A stretch of 64,000 nucleotides of DNA from Burkholderiales bacterium 70-64. GTDB taxonomy: Bacteria; Pseudomonadota; Gammaproteobacteria; Burkholderiales; Burkholderiaceae_E. Shown here piece after piece: positions 8,289-18,195 of the stretch. The position numbers and the translations under genes are program-made. Location: NCBI GenBank assembly GCA_001898645.1, contig MKUQ01000030.1:82351-146350 (forward strand), in the 5' to 3' direction. The number at the start of each line of letters is the position of its first letter. Position 1 is the stretch's first letter. Below the pieces are notes generated by a model. That model worked only from the letters and a program-made list of their open reading frames with translations, was not told where the DNA came from and ran no database searches.

Positions 8289-8641
8289 TCCGCCGCATCG
8301 GCCCGACCCGCGGCTACCGGACCCGCGGCCCGGGCGGCAGCGGCGTCCCGCACGGCACGCCCGGCGCATCGGCGCCGGGACCCGGCGCGCACGGCCAACC
8401 TCCCCGCGTATAATCGCCGCTCGGCGCTCGCCCGCCGGCGCCCTTCCTGCCATCGCCGGCGCCTCTGCATCGAGCAGCGTCCGCCCGGCGGACATGCGAA
8501 CGGCGAACCGAACCCTCGCCGCGGCCCGAGCGCCCCGGCCATGGCCGACTCCCGGCGAACCGCGCGTTCGCCCCTACCCGGGAGTTCCGGCAGAGCCGAT
8601 CAGTGGCGCGGCATCATGCGCCGGAACGGAGAGTGCGACGC
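8289..8641. other. 353-base gap before mscS, no gene seen
   Basis: No convincing coding sequence is visible. The stretch is very GC-rich with repeated acccgcgg blocks near 8309-8330. A perfect TATAAT at 8409-8414 stands out in this context and could be a -10 element for the mscS operon, but no matching -35 hexamer was found 16-18 bases upstream. A GTG at 8603 would extend mscS by 13 codons. Confidence 0.5.
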
Positions 8642-9544
8642 ATGAAGGAACAACTGTCCGGGTTGAAGGCGTTCATCGCACCCTATGCCGACGAGTGGCG
8701 GCTGCTGCTGTCGATCGCCGGCGTGGTGCTGATCGCCTTCATCGCGCGCCACGTCTCGGTGCGCGTGCTGCGCGGGTTCTTCGCGCACGCGATCGAACGC
8801 GCTGCGACGGTCGAGGAGAAGCGCCGCGTCGAAACGGTCGGCAAGGTGGTGCGGCGCTCGGTGTCGACCCTGGTCGTGATCGTGGCGGCGATGGTCGTGC
8901 TGAACCAGGTCGGCATCTCGATCGCGCCGATCCTGGGCGCCGCCGGCGTGGTCGGCATCGCGATCGGCTTCGGCGCGCAGAGCCTGGTGAAGGATCTCTT
9001 CGCGGGCCTGTTCCTGCTCACCGAGAACCAGATCCGCGTCGGCGACGTGGTCGAGATCGCCGGCAAGTCGGGCACGGTGGAGGAGCTGAGCCTGCGGCGC
9101 ACCAAGCTGCGCAGCTACGACGGCAGCGTGCACTACATCTCCAACGGGCTGATCACGATCGTCACCAACATGTCGACCGACTTCGCGTACGCGGTGGTCG
9201 ATATCGGCGTGGCCTATCGCGAGAACATCGATCACGTCTACGAGATCATGCGCGAGACCGCGCGCGCACTGCGCAGCGACCCCGAATTCACCTCGAAGAT
9301 CGTCGGCGACCTCGACATCGCCGGCGTCGAGCAGTGGGGCGAATCGGCGGTGATGATCCGCGCGCGCATCCGCACGCAGCCGCTCGACCAGTGGAGCGTG
9401 CGGCGCGAGTACCTCAAGCGCCTGAAGGCCGCCTTCGACCGCGAGGAGGTCTCGATTCCCTTCCCGCACCGCACGGTGCTGGTCACCGGCGGCGCGCCCG
9501 CACCCATCCCTGCGCCCGCGCCGGCGCCCCCGCCCAACCGATGA
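8642..9544 (+). CDS. MscS-type small-conductance mechanosensitive channel
   Basis: A 300-residue inner-membrane protein. It has two N-terminal hydrophobic helices (LLLSIAGVVLIAFIA, then STLVVIVAAMVVL), followed by the pore-lining TM3 rich in Gly and Ala: ILGAAGVVGIAIGFGAQSLV. The cytoplasmic beta domain follows with FLLTENQIRVGDVVEI and the typical RTKLRSYDG and SNGLI segments. The C-terminal domain ends in an unusual Ala-Pro repeat tail. Such channels release solutes on hypo-osmotic shock. The ATG at 8642 follows ggagagtgcgac. The gene precedes an antiporter and a ybdK-like gene on the same strand, with 36 bases to the antiporter, so an operon is likely. Confidence 0.93.
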   Translation: MKEQLSGLKAFIAPYADEWRLLLSIAGVVLIAFIARHVSVRVLRGFFAHAIERAATVEEKRRVETVGKVVRRSVSTLVVIVAAMVVLNQVGISIAPILGAAGVVGIAIGFGAQSLVKDLFAGLFLLTENQIRVGDVVEIAGKSGTVEELSLRRTKLRSYDGSVHYISNGLITIVTNMSTDFAYAVVDIGVAYRENIDHVYEIMRETARALRSDPEFTSKIVGDLDIAGVEQWGESAVMIRARIRTQPLDQWSVRREYLKRLKAAFDREEVSIPFPHRTVLVTGGAPAPIPAPAPAPPPNR

Positions 9545-9580
9545 AGGAGGCCCGATGAGCGCGCCCCGCAGGAGTCCGAG

Positions 9581-10798
9581 ATGACCGGCGACAGCCGCTC
9601 CGAGTTGTTCTTCCTGCCCTCGTGGCCGCCGGTTCCCGACGCCGTGCTGTGGGTGTCGCTCACCATCGTGGTGGCCGGCCTGATCGGCGAGTTCGTGTTC
9701 CGCTCGTTCCGGCTGCCGCGAGTGGTCGGTTACGCCGTGGTCGGCACGGTGGTTTCGGCGTTCGGACTGGGACCCTCGGACACCATCCTCAAGCCGAGCT
9801 TCCGCCTCATCGTCGACCTCGCGCTCGCCCTGCTGCTGTTCGAGCTCGGCAGCCGCATCAGCCTGCGCTGGCTGCGCACCAATCCCTGGCTGCTGGCGAC
9901 CAGCCTGCTCGAATCCGCGCTGACCTTCGTCGCGGTGTATTTCACGCTGACGTTCCTCGGCGCCGAAGCGCGCGTGGCCACGGCCGTGGCGGCGATCGCC
10001 GTGGCCGCCTCGCCGGCCGTGGCCATGCGCGTCGCCTCCGAGTTCGAGGCGTCGGGCCAGGTCACCGAGCGCATGATCCTGCTCACCGGCCTGAACACTT
10101 TCTATGCGGTGCTGGCGACCCGCTTCGTGTTCGGCTGGCTGCACGCGCAGCACGCGGGCATCTGGCTGGGCGCCATCGCGCATCCGCTGTACCTGTTCGC
10201 CGGGTCGGCCGTGGTGGCCGCGCTGCTCGCGTACTCGGTGTCGCTGATCGCGCGCCGCCTCGACCTGCGCAACGAGAACTCGGCGCTGCTGCTGCTCGGC
10301 ATGATCCTGCTCGCGCTCTCGCTGACCAAGATGGCCAACCTCTCGACCCTGCTGGTGCCCCTGCTGGCCGGCGTGCTGCTGCGCAACAGCAGCGAGCGGC
10401 CGTGGATCTGGCCGCGCCACTTCGGCACCGCCGGCGGCGCCCTGGTGCTGATGCTGTTCGTCATCACCGGCTCGGTGTGGTCGTTCGATGCGCTGATGGC
10501 GGGCGCCGGCCTCGGGCTGGCGGTAATCGCGGTGCGCCTGCTCGCCAAGATGCTGGTCACGGTGGCCCTGGCGCGGCCGAGCGGCATCTCCTTCCGGCAG
10601 GGCGTGGCGCTGGGCGTGGCGCTGTCGCCGATCTCGGGCGTCGCGCTGGTCATCATGGCCGACCTGCAGGGGCTGTATCCCGAGTTCGCGGCCGAGCTGA
10701 CCGGCATCGTGTTCAGCGCCATCGCGGTGCTCGAGCTGATCGGCCCGATCGCGGTGCAGGCGGCGCTGCGCTACGTCGACGAAGACAACATCCGGTAA
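9581..10798 (+). CDS. CPA2-type cation:proton antiporter
   Basis: A 405-residue polytopic membrane protein with about 11-12 hydrophobic segments and the Na+/H+ exchanger fold: [20 protein letters not shown] near residue 50, then [13 protein letters not shown] and a discontinuous helix region [20 protein letters not shown]. It stops right after the membrane domain, so it lacks the TrkA-N/RCK regulatory domain of full Kef proteins. A role in monovalent cation or pH homeostasis is likely, and cotranscription with MscS fits an osmotic or ionic stress unit. Ion specificity cannot be deduced. Confidence 0.85.
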   Translation: MTGDSRSELFFLPSWPPVPDAVLWVSLTIVVAGLIGEFVFRSFRLPRVVGYAVVGTVVSAFGLGPSDTILKPSFRLIVDLALALLLFELGSRISLRWLRTNPWLLATSLLESALTFVAVYFTLTFLGAEARVATAVAAIAVAASPAVAMRVASEFEASGQVTERMILLTGLNTFYAVLATRFVFGWLHAQHAGIWLGAIAHPLYLFAGSAVVAALLAYSVSLIARRLDLRNENSALLLLGMILLALSLTKMANLSTLLVPLLAGVLLRNSSERPWIWPRHFGTAGGALVLMLFVITGSVWSFDALMAGAGLGLAVIAVRLLAKMLVTVALARPSGISFRQGVALGVALSPISGVALVIMADLQGLYPEFAAELTGIVFSAIAVLELIGPIAVQAALRYVDEDNIR

Positions 10799-10815
10799 CC
10801 GTTACGGAGCGGCCG

Positions 10816-11931
10816 ATGCCCCTGGAACCCTTCGCCGATTCGCGGGCGCTCACGCTGGGCGTCGAGCTCGAGCTGCAGATCGTCAACACGCACGACTTCG
10901 ACCTCGCGCACGGAGCGCCCGACCTGCTGCGGCTGGTCGGCCGGCGCAAGCTGCCCGGCGAGGTGAAGCCCGAGATGACCAACAGCATGATCGAGCTGTC
11001 GACCGGCGTGTGCACCGACTATACGGGCGCGCTGTCGCAGCTGAGCGAGATCCGCGACGTGCTGGTCGAGTGCGCCAGCAAGCTCAACATCGGGCTCTCG
11101 GGCGGCGGCACGCACCCGTTCCAGCACTGGAGCGACCGGCGCATCTTCGACACCCCGCGCTTCAACATGCTCTCGGAGCTCTACGGCTACCTGTCGAAGC
11201 AGTTCACCATCTTCGGCCAGCACGTGCACGTCGGCTGCCCGGGCCCGGACGCGGCGCTGGTGCTGCTGCACGGGCTGTCGCGCTTCATCCCGCACTTCAT
11301 CGCGCTGTCGGCCTCCTCGCCGTTCGTGCAGGGCACCGACACCGGCTTCCATTCCGCGCGCCTGAACTCGGTGTTCGCCTTTCCGCTGTCGGGGCGCGCA
11401 CCGTTCACGCTGACGTGGGAGGAATTCGGACGCTTCTTCGACAAGATGACGCGCACCGGCGTCGTGCAGAGCATGAAGGACTTCTACTGGGACATCCGGC
11501 CCAAGCCGGAGTTCGGCACGATCGAGGTGCGCGTGCTCGATACGCCGCTCACCATCGAGAAGGCCGCCGCGCTGGCCGCCTACATCCAGTGCGTGGCGCG
11601 CTGGCTGACGTTCGAGCAGCCGTTCCGCCCCGCCGAGGACGACTACCTCGTCTACACCTTCAACCGCTTCCAGGCCTGCCGCTTCGGATTCGACGGCACC
11701 TTCGTCGATCCGCAGACCGGCGAGCACCGCACCATTCGCGAGGACATCGCGGCCACGCTGGCCGAGATCGAGCATCATGCAATCGAGCTCGGCGCCGAAG
11801 ACGCCTGCCGGCGCGTGCGCGACGACATCGGCGCGCTGGGCAACGACGCCACCTGGATCCGCCAGACCTACGAACACGAGCACCTGCTGGCCGAGGTGGT
11901 CCGCCAGCAGTGCCTGCGCTGGAGCCGCTGA
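10816..11931 (+). CDS. ybdK: YbdK-type carboxylate-amine ligase (glutamate-cysteine ligase family 2)
   Basis: A 371-residue protein close to the usual YbdK length. The N-terminal GVELELQIV carries the paired glutamates of the GCS2 ATP-grasp-like fold. GGTHPF (near residue 97) and FGQHVHVG (near 134) are further family motifs, and [10 protein letters not shown] near 240 completes the active site. YbdK proteins have weak gamma-glutamyl-cysteine ligase activity and their natural amine substrate is unknown. The ATG at 10816 lies 17 bases after the antiporter stop, and the next gene starts 6 bases after this stop. Both link it into one operon with mscS and the gamma-glutamyl hydrolase-like gene. 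Confidence 0.9.
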   Translation: MPLEPFADSRALTLGVELELQIVNTHDFDLAHGAPDLLRLVGRRKLPGEVKPEMTNSMIELSTGVCTDYTGALSQLSEIRDVLVECASKLNIGLSGGGTHPFQHWSDRRIFDTPRFNMLSELYGYLSKQFTIFGQHVHVGCPGPDAALVLLHGLSRFIPHFIALSASSPFVQGTDTGFHSARLNSVFAFPLSGRAPFTLTWEEFGRFFDKMTRTGVVQSMKDFYWDIRPKPEFGTIEVRVLDTPLTIEKAAALAAYIQCVARWLTFEQPFRPAEDDYLVYTFNRFQACRFGFDGTFVDPQTGEHRTIREDIAATLAEIEHHAIELGAEDACRRVRDDIGALGNDATWIRQTYEHEHLLAEVVRQQCLRWSR

Positions 11932-11937
11932 ACCCCC

Positions 11938-12732
11938 ATGCCCGTGCCCGCGCGGCCGCTGAAGATCGGCCTGTCGGCACGCCTGCTGCACACGCCGCCG
12001 GCGGAATTGGGCTTCCGCAACAAGACCCTGCAATACCTCGAGCAGACCATCGCGCACTGGATCATGGCCCACGGCGCGCTGGTGCTGATGATCCCGACGA
12101 TAAGCACCAGCGCCGAGGTGAGCCGGCGCGGCATCTCGGTGCGCGCCTACGTGCGCGAGCTGGACGGGCTGGTCCTGCAGGGCGGCGCCGACGTGTGCCC
12201 ACGCTCCTACGGAAAGCAGCCGATGCGCGCCGAGTGGGCCGGCGACATCGAGCGCGACCGCTACGAGATGGAGCTCCTGCACGAGTTCATGGCGCAGGGC
12301 AAGCCCGTGCTCGGCATCTGCCGCGGCGCGCAGCTGATGAACGTGGCGCTGGGCGGGACGCTATTCCAGGACATCGCCACCCAGTGTCCACAGGCGATCC
12401 CGCACGTCGACACCGACCTGTACGACCAGCTCTACCACGAGATCAGCTTCGAGCCGGATTCACGCCTGCGCGGGCTGTACGGCGACCTCGGCCACGCCAG
12501 CGTCACCAGCATCCACCACCAGGCGGTCGACCGCCTCGGCAGCGACCTGGTGGTCGAGGCGCGCAGCACGCGCGACGGGATCGTCGAGGCGATCCGCTGG
12601 CGCGGCGCCGGCTACGCGATCGGCCTGCAGTGGCATCCGGAATTCCATACGGCCGGCCACGACCTGCTCGACAGCTCGCCGATCGTGCTCGACTTCCTCG
12701 CCGCAGCCGAACGCATGCGCGAGCCGGGGTAG
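11938..12732 (+). CDS. Class I glutamine amidotransferase-like gamma-glutamyl hydrolase (PuuD family)
   Basis: A 264-residue protein of the peptidase C26/PuuD family. The nucleophile elbow GICRGAQLMN places the catalytic Cys at residue 128. The remaining triad residues are H233 and E235 in LQWHPEFH. Further family signatures are LVLQGGADVCPRSYG and SIHHQAVDRLG. Relatives hydrolyse gamma-glutamyl amides such as gamma-glutamyl-GABA. It follows the YbdK-like ligase by 6 bases, so a ligase and a hydrolase for gamma-glutamyl bonds are made together. Puu-pathway genes are absent nearby, so its substrate is not necessarily gamma-glutamyl-GABA. Confidence 0.9.
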   Translation: MPVPARPLKIGLSARLLHTPPAELGFRNKTLQYLEQTIAHWIMAHGALVLMIPTISTSAEVSRRGISVRAYVRELDGLVLQGGADVCPRSYGKQPMRAEWAGDIERDRYEMELLHEFMAQGKPVLGICRGAQLMNVALGGTLFQDIATQCPQAIPHVDTDLYDQLYHEISFEPDSRLRGLYGDLGHASVTSIHHQAVDRLGSDLVVEARSTRDGIVEAIRWRGAGYAIGLQWHPEFHTAGHDLLDSSPIVLDFLAAAERMREPG

Positions 12733-13012
12733 GGCGCACTGCCACGCGCCGGCCGGCAGCGGGAAGGCCGCATCGAGCCGCCAGTGCCGGGCGGTGACGG
12801 CGCGGATACGGCTGAAATGGACGCTCATCATTCGGGACCTCCTGCTGCGCTGCACGATGCCCGGGCAGTGTCGCGCGCCAGGATGACCGCCGCGTGACGC
12901 CACGCGCTCCACGCCGACGCTGCCGCGCGGCACCGCGCGGTCCGCGCCGACGCGAGCGAGCGGCCGGTCGTGTCGCGGCGCCTGGAGCCGCCGCCCACCC
13001 CGGTGCCGCGAC

Positions 13013-14050
13013 TCAGCGCGCCGCGGCGGTCGCACCGCTGCCCTGCTCGAGTTGTTCGATGCGCGCCTGCAGCGCCCGGATCCGGCGCTGCAGGGCAGCC
13101 ACATCGACGAAGCGGGCGGCGTCGGCCGGCGCATCGAGGGTGTTGCCCCAGGCCTGCCAGCCGCCGACGTACAGGCGCACCTGGCCGAACCCGAGCGCCG
13201 CCAGCATGGCCGCGGCCGGCGCCGCCTCGGCCGGCGCATGCGCGTAGACGATCGTCTCCTTGCGCGCATCCAGGCCGGCGAGCCGGGCCTGCCAGCGCGC
13301 GCGCGCCTCGGCCTCGAGCGCGCCGGGACCGGCCGGCAGCGGCAGGTTGAGCGCACCCGGCACGTGGCCGCCGCGCAGCGCGCGCACGTCGCGCGCCTCG
13401 AATTCGGCCGGCGAGCGCACGTCGAGGATCTGCGCCCAGGGCTGGTTCAAGCGCGTGCGCAGACCCTGCGTGTCGATGATGCGGAACGGATCGGCGGCGA
13501 GCGTCACCCGCACGGCCGCGGCCTCGGCCAGCCCGCTCTCGAGCGGACGCCGTGCTGCGCGCCAGTCGTCGATGCCGCCGTCGTAGACGGCGGCACGCTC
13601 GACCCCCCAGGCGCGCAGCGCCTGCTGGGCGAACCAGGCCGCCGGCGAGCCCCGGCCGCCGTAGACGACGATCTCGCGGGCGGTGTCGATGCCCGCGTTG
13701 CCGAGCAGCGCCGCTGCGCCTGCTTCCGGAAGCAAGTGCTCGCCATCTGCCGCAAGCAAGCTGTGCATCACGTCACCGACCGAGCGCGCGCCGGGCAGAT
13801 GCGCTTCGGCAAAGCTGCGGGGATCGCGCACGTCCCACAGCAGCGCTCCGCGCGCCAGCGCCTGCTCGACTTCGAGATGCCCGGACAGCACCGGCAGCGC
13901 CGACGCCCGCCCCGAGGCGCCGCCCGCCCACGCCGGAGCACCCACGACGAATGCGAGCGCGGCGAGCACGGCCGCCAGGGCGCCGCGGCCCAGCCGGGCG
14001 AGGACGGCATCGACGAGGGCGGCCGGCAGACGAGCGGGCAGACGCGGCAT
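13013..14050 (-). CDS. Rhodanese-like protein without a catalytic cysteine, exported
   Basis: A 345-residue protein. An N-terminal hydrophobic segment (ALAAVLAALAFVVGAPAWAG) looks like a signal peptide. Two rhodanese-like modules follow: the first around LLWDVRDPRSFAEAHLPGA, the second around AQILDVRSPAEFEARD with GGHVPGALNLPL. The position that carries the catalytic Cys in active thiosulfate sulfurtransferases reads VYAHAPAEAAPA, with no cysteine, and I see no Cys anywhere in the protein. The last 30 residues form a short predicted coiled coil (LQRRIRALQARIEQLEQ). It is therefore probably a catalytically silent periplasmic binding or structural protein. It lies 145 bases downstream of the EEP gene on the same strand. 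Confidence 0.8.
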   Translation of the reverse strand: MPRLPARLPAALVDAVLARLGRGALAAVLAALAFVVGAPAWAGGASGRASALPVLSGHLEVEQALARGALLWDVRDPRSFAEAHLPGARSVGDVMHSLLAADGEHLLPEAGAAALLGNAGIDTAREIVVYGGRGSPAAWFAQQALRAWGVERAAVYDGGIDDWRAARRPLESGLAEAAAVRVTLAADPFRIIDTQGLRTRLNQPWAQILDVRSPAEFEARDVRALRGGHVPGALNLPLPAGPGALEAEARARWQARLAGLDARKETIVYAHAPAEAAPAAAMLAALGFGQVRLYVGGWQAWGNTLDAPADAARFVDVAALQRRIRALQARIEQLEQGSGATAAAR

Positions 14051-14195
14051 GACGGCGCTCCGTGGCGGAAAGGAGTGGAGGGCCGGCCAGTGTGTCGTGC
14101 CGCGGGCGCCCCGGCCAGCATCGCGGCGACGCCGAATATCGATATGCCGCGCGGCGCGCCGGCGCCGCGGCGCGTGATCACGGCGTGGGCAGGCC

Positions 14196-15230
14196 CTACA
14201 CGGAAGGGTGGATCAGCTCCAGGTCGGCCACCAGCGGACTGTGGTCCGACAGGCGCGCCCACTCCAGCCCGCGCAGCACCCGCACGTTGCCGACGTGAAA
14301 GCCGCGCTGGTAGATGCGGTCCATGCGGAACCAAGGCACCAGCGCCGGGAAGGTGCGCGCGGTGCGTACCATGCGGGGCACGCGCGGCCTGGCGGCGGCC
14401 GGCACGTCGATGCCCGGCAGCACGTCGCGCACGAAGTAGGCGGCGCGCTGCATGAGCTCGGCGCGAGGGCGCGCCGCATCGAACACCTCGACCACGCCGA
14501 TCTCCCGGCACAGCCGGTCCGAGAGCTGGTTGCGCCAGTCGTTGAAGTCGCCGGCGATGATCAGCGGCGCGTGCGCATCCACTTCGCGGGAGACCCACTC
14601 GATGAGCGCGCCGAGCTGGCGCTCGCGGCTGCCGGCGAGCAGGCCAAGGTGAACGACGAAGCAGTGCACGTCGACCGAGTCGATGCGGACGGTGCAGTGG
14701 AGCAGGCCGCGCTTCTCCAGCGCGTGATCGGAGATGTCGCGGTTCTCGAGGCCGACGATCGGGTAGCGCGACAGCAGCGCGTTGCCGTGATGGCCGTGCA
14801 GATAGCTGGCATTACGCCCGTAGGCGGTCTGGAAGCTCTTCTCGAGCGTCGGCGAATGCGCGAGGAAGACGTCCTGCGGCTCGCTGGGCCATTGCTCGAA
14901 GCGCCGCGCGTAGCGCTTGTGCATGCCCTGCACTTCCTGCAGGAAGATCAGGTCGCTGCCGAGCTCGTGCAGCCGCGAGCGCAGCTCATGGATGCGCGGC
15001 ACCCGGCGCAGGCCGAGGAAGTCGCGCAGCACGCCCTTGTGGATGTTGTAGGTGGATACCCGCAGCACCGCCGGCGCGGCGAGCGCGGAGGCCGCGGCGG
15101 ATGCGGCGGGCGCAGCCGGCGCCGCGGCGCGGGGTTCGGTGCGCCGCGGAACGCCGGCGCGGCGCGTCTCGCCGTGCTTGCCCGCGCGGGCGGGGCGCGG
15201 TGCGGTCGGTCCGGTACGCATCGGCTCCAT
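14196..15230 (-). CDS. Endonuclease/exonuclease/phosphatase (EEP) family protein
   Basis: A 344-residue protein. After about 55 residues of Ala/Pro-rich N-terminus, the EEP fold starts at VLRVSTYNIHKG and carries the metal and catalytic signatures LIFLQEVQG, IAGDFNDWRNQ and a terminal LSDHSPLV. Relatives are DNase I-like phosphodiesterases or phosphatases, and in betaproteobacteria this member often sits beside cardiolipin synthase. The start at 15230 lies 3 bases after the nudB stop, so it belongs to the DUF502-aspS-nudB operon. The low-complexity N-terminus makes the true start uncertain. Substrate unknown. Confidence 0.85.
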   Translation of the reverse strand: MEPMRTGPTAPRPARAGKHGETRRAGVPRRTEPRAAAPAAPAASAAASALAAPAVLRVSTYNIHKGVLRDFLGLRRVPRIHELRSRLHELGSDLIFLQEVQGMHKRYARRFEQWPSEPQDVFLAHSPTLEKSFQTAYGRNASYLHGHHGNALLSRYPIVGLENRDISDHALEKRGLLHCTVRIDSVDVHCFVVHLGLLAGSRERQLGALIEWVSREVDAHAPLIIAGDFNDWRNQLSDRLCREIGVVEVFDAARPRAELMQRAAYFVRDVLPGIDVPAAARPRVPRMVRTARTFPALVPWFRMDRIYQRGFHVGNVRVLRGLEWARLSDHSPLVADLELIHPSV

Positions 15231-15233
15231 CGT

Positions 15234-15692
15234 TCAGTGCCGCGCCGCGCCCGAACGCCGCGGCAGTTGCCGGATCGCCTCCACGTTGCTCCACGAGAAG
15301 CAACGCTCGGCTGCCTGTTCCCAGGGCAGCCAATCGTAGCGCAGGTGCTCGCGCGGCTCGAGGGTGACCGCGAGCGGCGCGGGCAGGCGCAGCCCGAACA
15401 CGTGCTCGGTGTTGTGCGTGACGCCGTCCGGATAGCGATGTCGCCAGTGCGCGTAGATCTCGTAGCGGTTCTGCAGGTGCCAGTCGCTCAGCTCGTAGCG
15501 CTCGACCTCCAGCCCGGTCTCCTCGTGCACCTCGCGCCGGCAGGTCTGCTCCAGCGGCTCGTCGGGGCGCGCGCGGCTGCCGGTGACCGACTGCCAGAAG
15601 CCGGGGTGGTCGGCGCGCTCGAGCAGCAGCACCTCCAGGTCGGCCGTATGGATGACGACCAGGACCGATTCGGGGATCTTGGTGCCGCTCAC
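15234..15692 (-). CDS. nudB: Dihydroneopterin triphosphate diphosphatase (NudB-type Nudix hydrolase)
   Basis: A 152-residue Nudix protein. The Nudix box runs from G (residue 37 region, [15 protein letters not shown]) to [11 protein letters not shown], with one extra residue in the first spacer as often seen in betaproteobacterial NudB. The early strand [11 protein letters not shown] and the [10 protein letters not shown] segment also fit NudB, the folate-pathway enzyme removing pyrophosphate from dihydroneopterin triphosphate. The start is GTG at 15692, which overlaps the aspS stop as GTGA, so translation is coupled. Placement directly after aspS is the classical betaproteobacterial order and supports the assignment. 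Confidence 0.9.
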   Translation of the reverse strand: MSGTKIPESVLVVIHTADLEVLLLERADHPGFWQSVTGSRARPDEPLEQTCRREVHEETGLEVERYELSDWHLQNRYEIYAHWRHRYPDGVTHNTEHVFGLRLPAPLAVTLEPREHLRYDWLPWEQAAERCFSWSNVEAIRQLPRRSGAARH

Positions 15693-17494
15693 GCTTTCGT
15701 CGGTTCGGGCACGCGCAGCCGGATGTGCAGCTCGCGCAGCTGCTGCTCGTCGACGCTCGAGGGCGCCTGCGTGAGCAGGTCCTGGGCACGCTGGGTCTTG
15801 GGAAACGCGATCACGTCGCGAATCGACTCGGCGCCGGCCATCATGGTGACGATGCGGTCCAGCCCGAAGGCGATGCCGCCGTGGGGCGGCGCGCCGTACT
15901 GCAGCGCATCGAGCAGGAAGCCGAACTTCTCGCGCGCCTCCTCGGGGCCGATCTGCAGCGCGCGGAACACCTTGCTCTGCACCTCCTCGCGATGGATGCG
16001 CACCGAGCCGCCGCCGATCTCCCAGCCGTTGAGCACCATGTCGTAGGCCTTGGCCATGCAGCGGCCCGGATCGGTCTCCATGTAGTCTTCGTGGCCGTCC
16101 TTCGGCGAGGTGAACGGATGGTGCACGGCGAGCCAGCGCCCTTCCTCCTCGTCGTGCTCGAACATGGGGAAGTCGGTGATCCACAGCGGCTTCCAGCCGG
16201 CCTCGAACAGGCCGCTGCGGCGCCCGAACTCGGAATGCCCGATCCGGGTGCGCAGCGCGCCGATGGCATCGGCGACGATCTTCGCGCGATCGGCGCCGAA
16301 GAAGATGAGATCGCCGCTGGCCGCGCCGGTACGCTCGAGGATCGCCGCGATCGCCGCGTCGTGCAGGTTCTTGACGATCGGCGACTGCAGGCCCTCGCGA
16401 CCCTTCGCGGCGTCGTTGACCTTGATCCACGCCAGGCCCCTGGCCCCGTAGATCGCGACGAACTGGGTGAGCGCGTCGATCTCGCTGCGCGGCATCTCGG
16501 CGCCTCCCGGTACCCTCAACGCCACCACGCGTCCGCCCTCCTGGTTGGCCGGCCCGGCGAACACCTTGAAATCGACGTCCTTCATGACGTCGGTGAGCTC
16601 GGTGAACGCGAGCTTCACGCGCAGATCGGGCTTGTCGGAACCGTACAGCCGGATCGCCTCGGCGTACGGCATCGCCGGGAAGGGCGCGGGCAGCTCGACG
16701 CCGATCGCGTTGCGGAACACGGTGCGGATCATCTCCTCGAAGATCGCGCGGATCTCGTCCTCGGAGAGGAAGGAGGTCTCGCAATCGATCTGCGTGAACT
16801 CCGGCTGCCGGTCGGCGCGCAGGTCTTCGTCGCGGAAGCACTTGGTGATCTGGTAGTAGCGGTCGAAGCCGGCCACCATCAGCAGCTGCTTGAACAGCTG
16901 CGGCGACTGCGGCAGCGCGAAGAAGTGGCCGGCGTGCACGCGCGAGGGCACGAGATAGTCGCGCGCGCCCTCGGGGGTCGACTTGGTGAGCATCGGCGTC
17001 TCGATGTCGACGAAGCCCAGGGCATCGAGGTACTTGCGCACCTCCATGGCGACCCGGTAGCGCAGCATGAGGTTGCGCTGCATCGACGGGCGGCGCAGGT
17101 CCAGCACGCGGTGGGTGAGCCGGGTGGTCTCGGAGAGATTGTCGTCGTCGAGCTGGAACGGCGGCGTGACCGACGGATTGAGGATCTCGAGCGCCTGGCA
17201 CAGCACCTCGACCTCGCCGCTGCGGATGTTCGGGTTCACCGTTCCCTCGGGACGCCGGCGCACCTTGCCGACCATCTTCACGCAGTATTCGTTGCGGACG
17301 CGCTCGGCCACCTCGAACACCTCGGGGCGGTCGGGGTCGCAGACGATCTGCGCCAGCCCCTCGCGGTCGCGCAGATCGATGAAGATCACGCCGCCGTGAT
17401 CACGCCGCCGGTGGACCCAGCCGAACAGGGTGACCACCTGGTCCAGATGGCCGGCGGACACTTCGCCGGCATAGCAACTGCGCATCTTCTTCAT
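15689..17494 (-). CDS. aspS: Aspartyl-tRNA synthetase
   Basis: A 601-residue class II synthetase of normal bacterial length. The N-terminal OB-fold anticodon domain begins after a short lead ([20 protein letters not shown]). Class II motif 1 is around [18 protein letters not shown], motif 2 around [20 protein letters not shown], and motif 3 near the end in [15 protein letters not shown]. The bacterial GAD insertion lies between motifs 2 and 3. The gene charges tRNA-Asp (and possibly tRNA-Asn if non-discriminating, which cannot be told here). It starts 7 bases after the DUF502 gene and overlaps nudB by 4 bases. The start may be this ATG or the one three codons downstream. Confidence 0.97.
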   Translation of the reverse strand: MKKMRSCYAGEVSAGHLDQVVTLFGWVHRRRDHGGVIFIDLRDREGLAQIVCDPDRPEVFEVAERVRNEYCVKMVGKVRRRPEGTVNPNIRSGEVEVLCQALEILNPSVTPPFQLDDDNLSETTRLTHRVLDLRRPSMQRNLMLRYRVAMEVRKYLDALGFVDIETPMLTKSTPEGARDYLVPSRVHAGHFFALPQSPQLFKQLLMVAGFDRYYQITKCFRDEDLRADRQPEFTQIDCETSFLSEDEIRAIFEEMIRTVFRNAIGVELPAPFPAMPYAEAIRLYGSDKPDLRVKLAFTELTDVMKDVDFKVFAGPANQEGGRVVALRVPGGAEMPRSEIDALTQFVAIYGARGLAWIKVNDAAKGREGLQSPIVKNLHDAAIAAILERTGAASGDLIFFGADRAKIVADAIGALRTRIGHSEFGRRSGLFEAGWKPLWITDFPMFEHDEEEGRWLAVHHPFTSPKDGHEDYMETDPGRCMAKAYDMVLNGWEIGGGSVRIHREEVQSKVFRALQIGPEEAREKFGFLLDALQYGAPPHGGIAFGLDRIVTMMAGAESIRDVIAFPKTQRAQDLLTQAPSSVDEQQLRELHIRLRVPEPTKA

Positions 17495-17501
17495 CTCCGC
17501 T

Positions 17502-18128
17502 TCATGCTTTGTTGGCGGTGGCGATCGCCACGGCGCCGCGATCGACCGGCGCCACCACGCCCATCGACACCACGTACTTGAGCGCCTCGTCGACGCTCAT
17601 GCGCAGCTCGACCGTCTCCTCGAGCGGCACCATCAGGAAGAAGCCCGACGTGGGGTTCGGCGTGGTGGGCACGTAGACCGAGACCATCTCGCCGGCCACC
17701 TTGCGCCGCACCTCGTCGGCCGGCGTGCCGGTCTGGAAGGCGACCGTCCAGACGCCGGCGCGCGGGTACTGCACCAGCAGGGCGCGGCGGAAGGCCTGGC
17801 CGTTGGGCGACAGGATGGTGTCGCTCACCTGCTTCACGCTGGAATAGATCGTGCGCACGATCGGGATGCGACCGAGCAGACCCTCCCAGAATTCCAGCAG
17901 CCGCTCGCCCACGAAGTTGCGCGCCAGCAGGCCGGTGCCCACCACCACCAGGATGGTGAGCAGCATGCCCAGGCCCGGGATGTCGCGCCCGAACACCACG
18001 TGCGGCTGCCAGCTCGCCGGCAGCAGCTGCAGGCTCTGGTCCATCGTGGACACGATCAGGTTGAGCACCCAGAGCGTGATCACGAGCGGCACCCAGATCA
18101 GCAGGCCGGTGACGAGGTACTTGCGCAT
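17502..18128 (-). CDS. DUF502 membrane protein
   Basis: A 208-residue inner-membrane protein of the DUF502 family. Transmembrane helix 1 is [20 protein letters not shown] (residues about 5-26) and helix 2 is [19 protein letters not shown] (about 53-72). The conserved block [14 protein letters not shown], followed by [15 protein letters not shown] and [14 protein letters not shown], is diagnostic. The ATG at 18128 was chosen because the family begins MRKYL and a ggggaag purine tract precedes it. A longer reading to 18251 overlaps the FmdB gene. Function unknown. Position between fmdB and aspS is conserved in betaproteobacteria. Confidence 0.9.
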   Translation of the reverse strand: MRKYLVTGLLIWVPLVITLWVLNLIVSTMDQSLQLLPASWQPHVVFGRDIPGLGMLLTILVVVGTGLLARNFVGERLLEFWEGLLGRIPIVRTIYSSVKQVSDTILSPNGQAFRRALLVQYPRAGVWTVAFQTGTPADEVRRKVAGEMVSVYVPTTPNPTSGFFLMVPLEETVELRMSVDEALKYVVSMGVVAPVDRGAVAIATANKA

Positions 18129-18195
18129 CTGGATGACTTCCCCGATGGAAGATCCGGGACGCATGCCGCGCCCCGCTTCGTGTGCGTGCCGCGGC

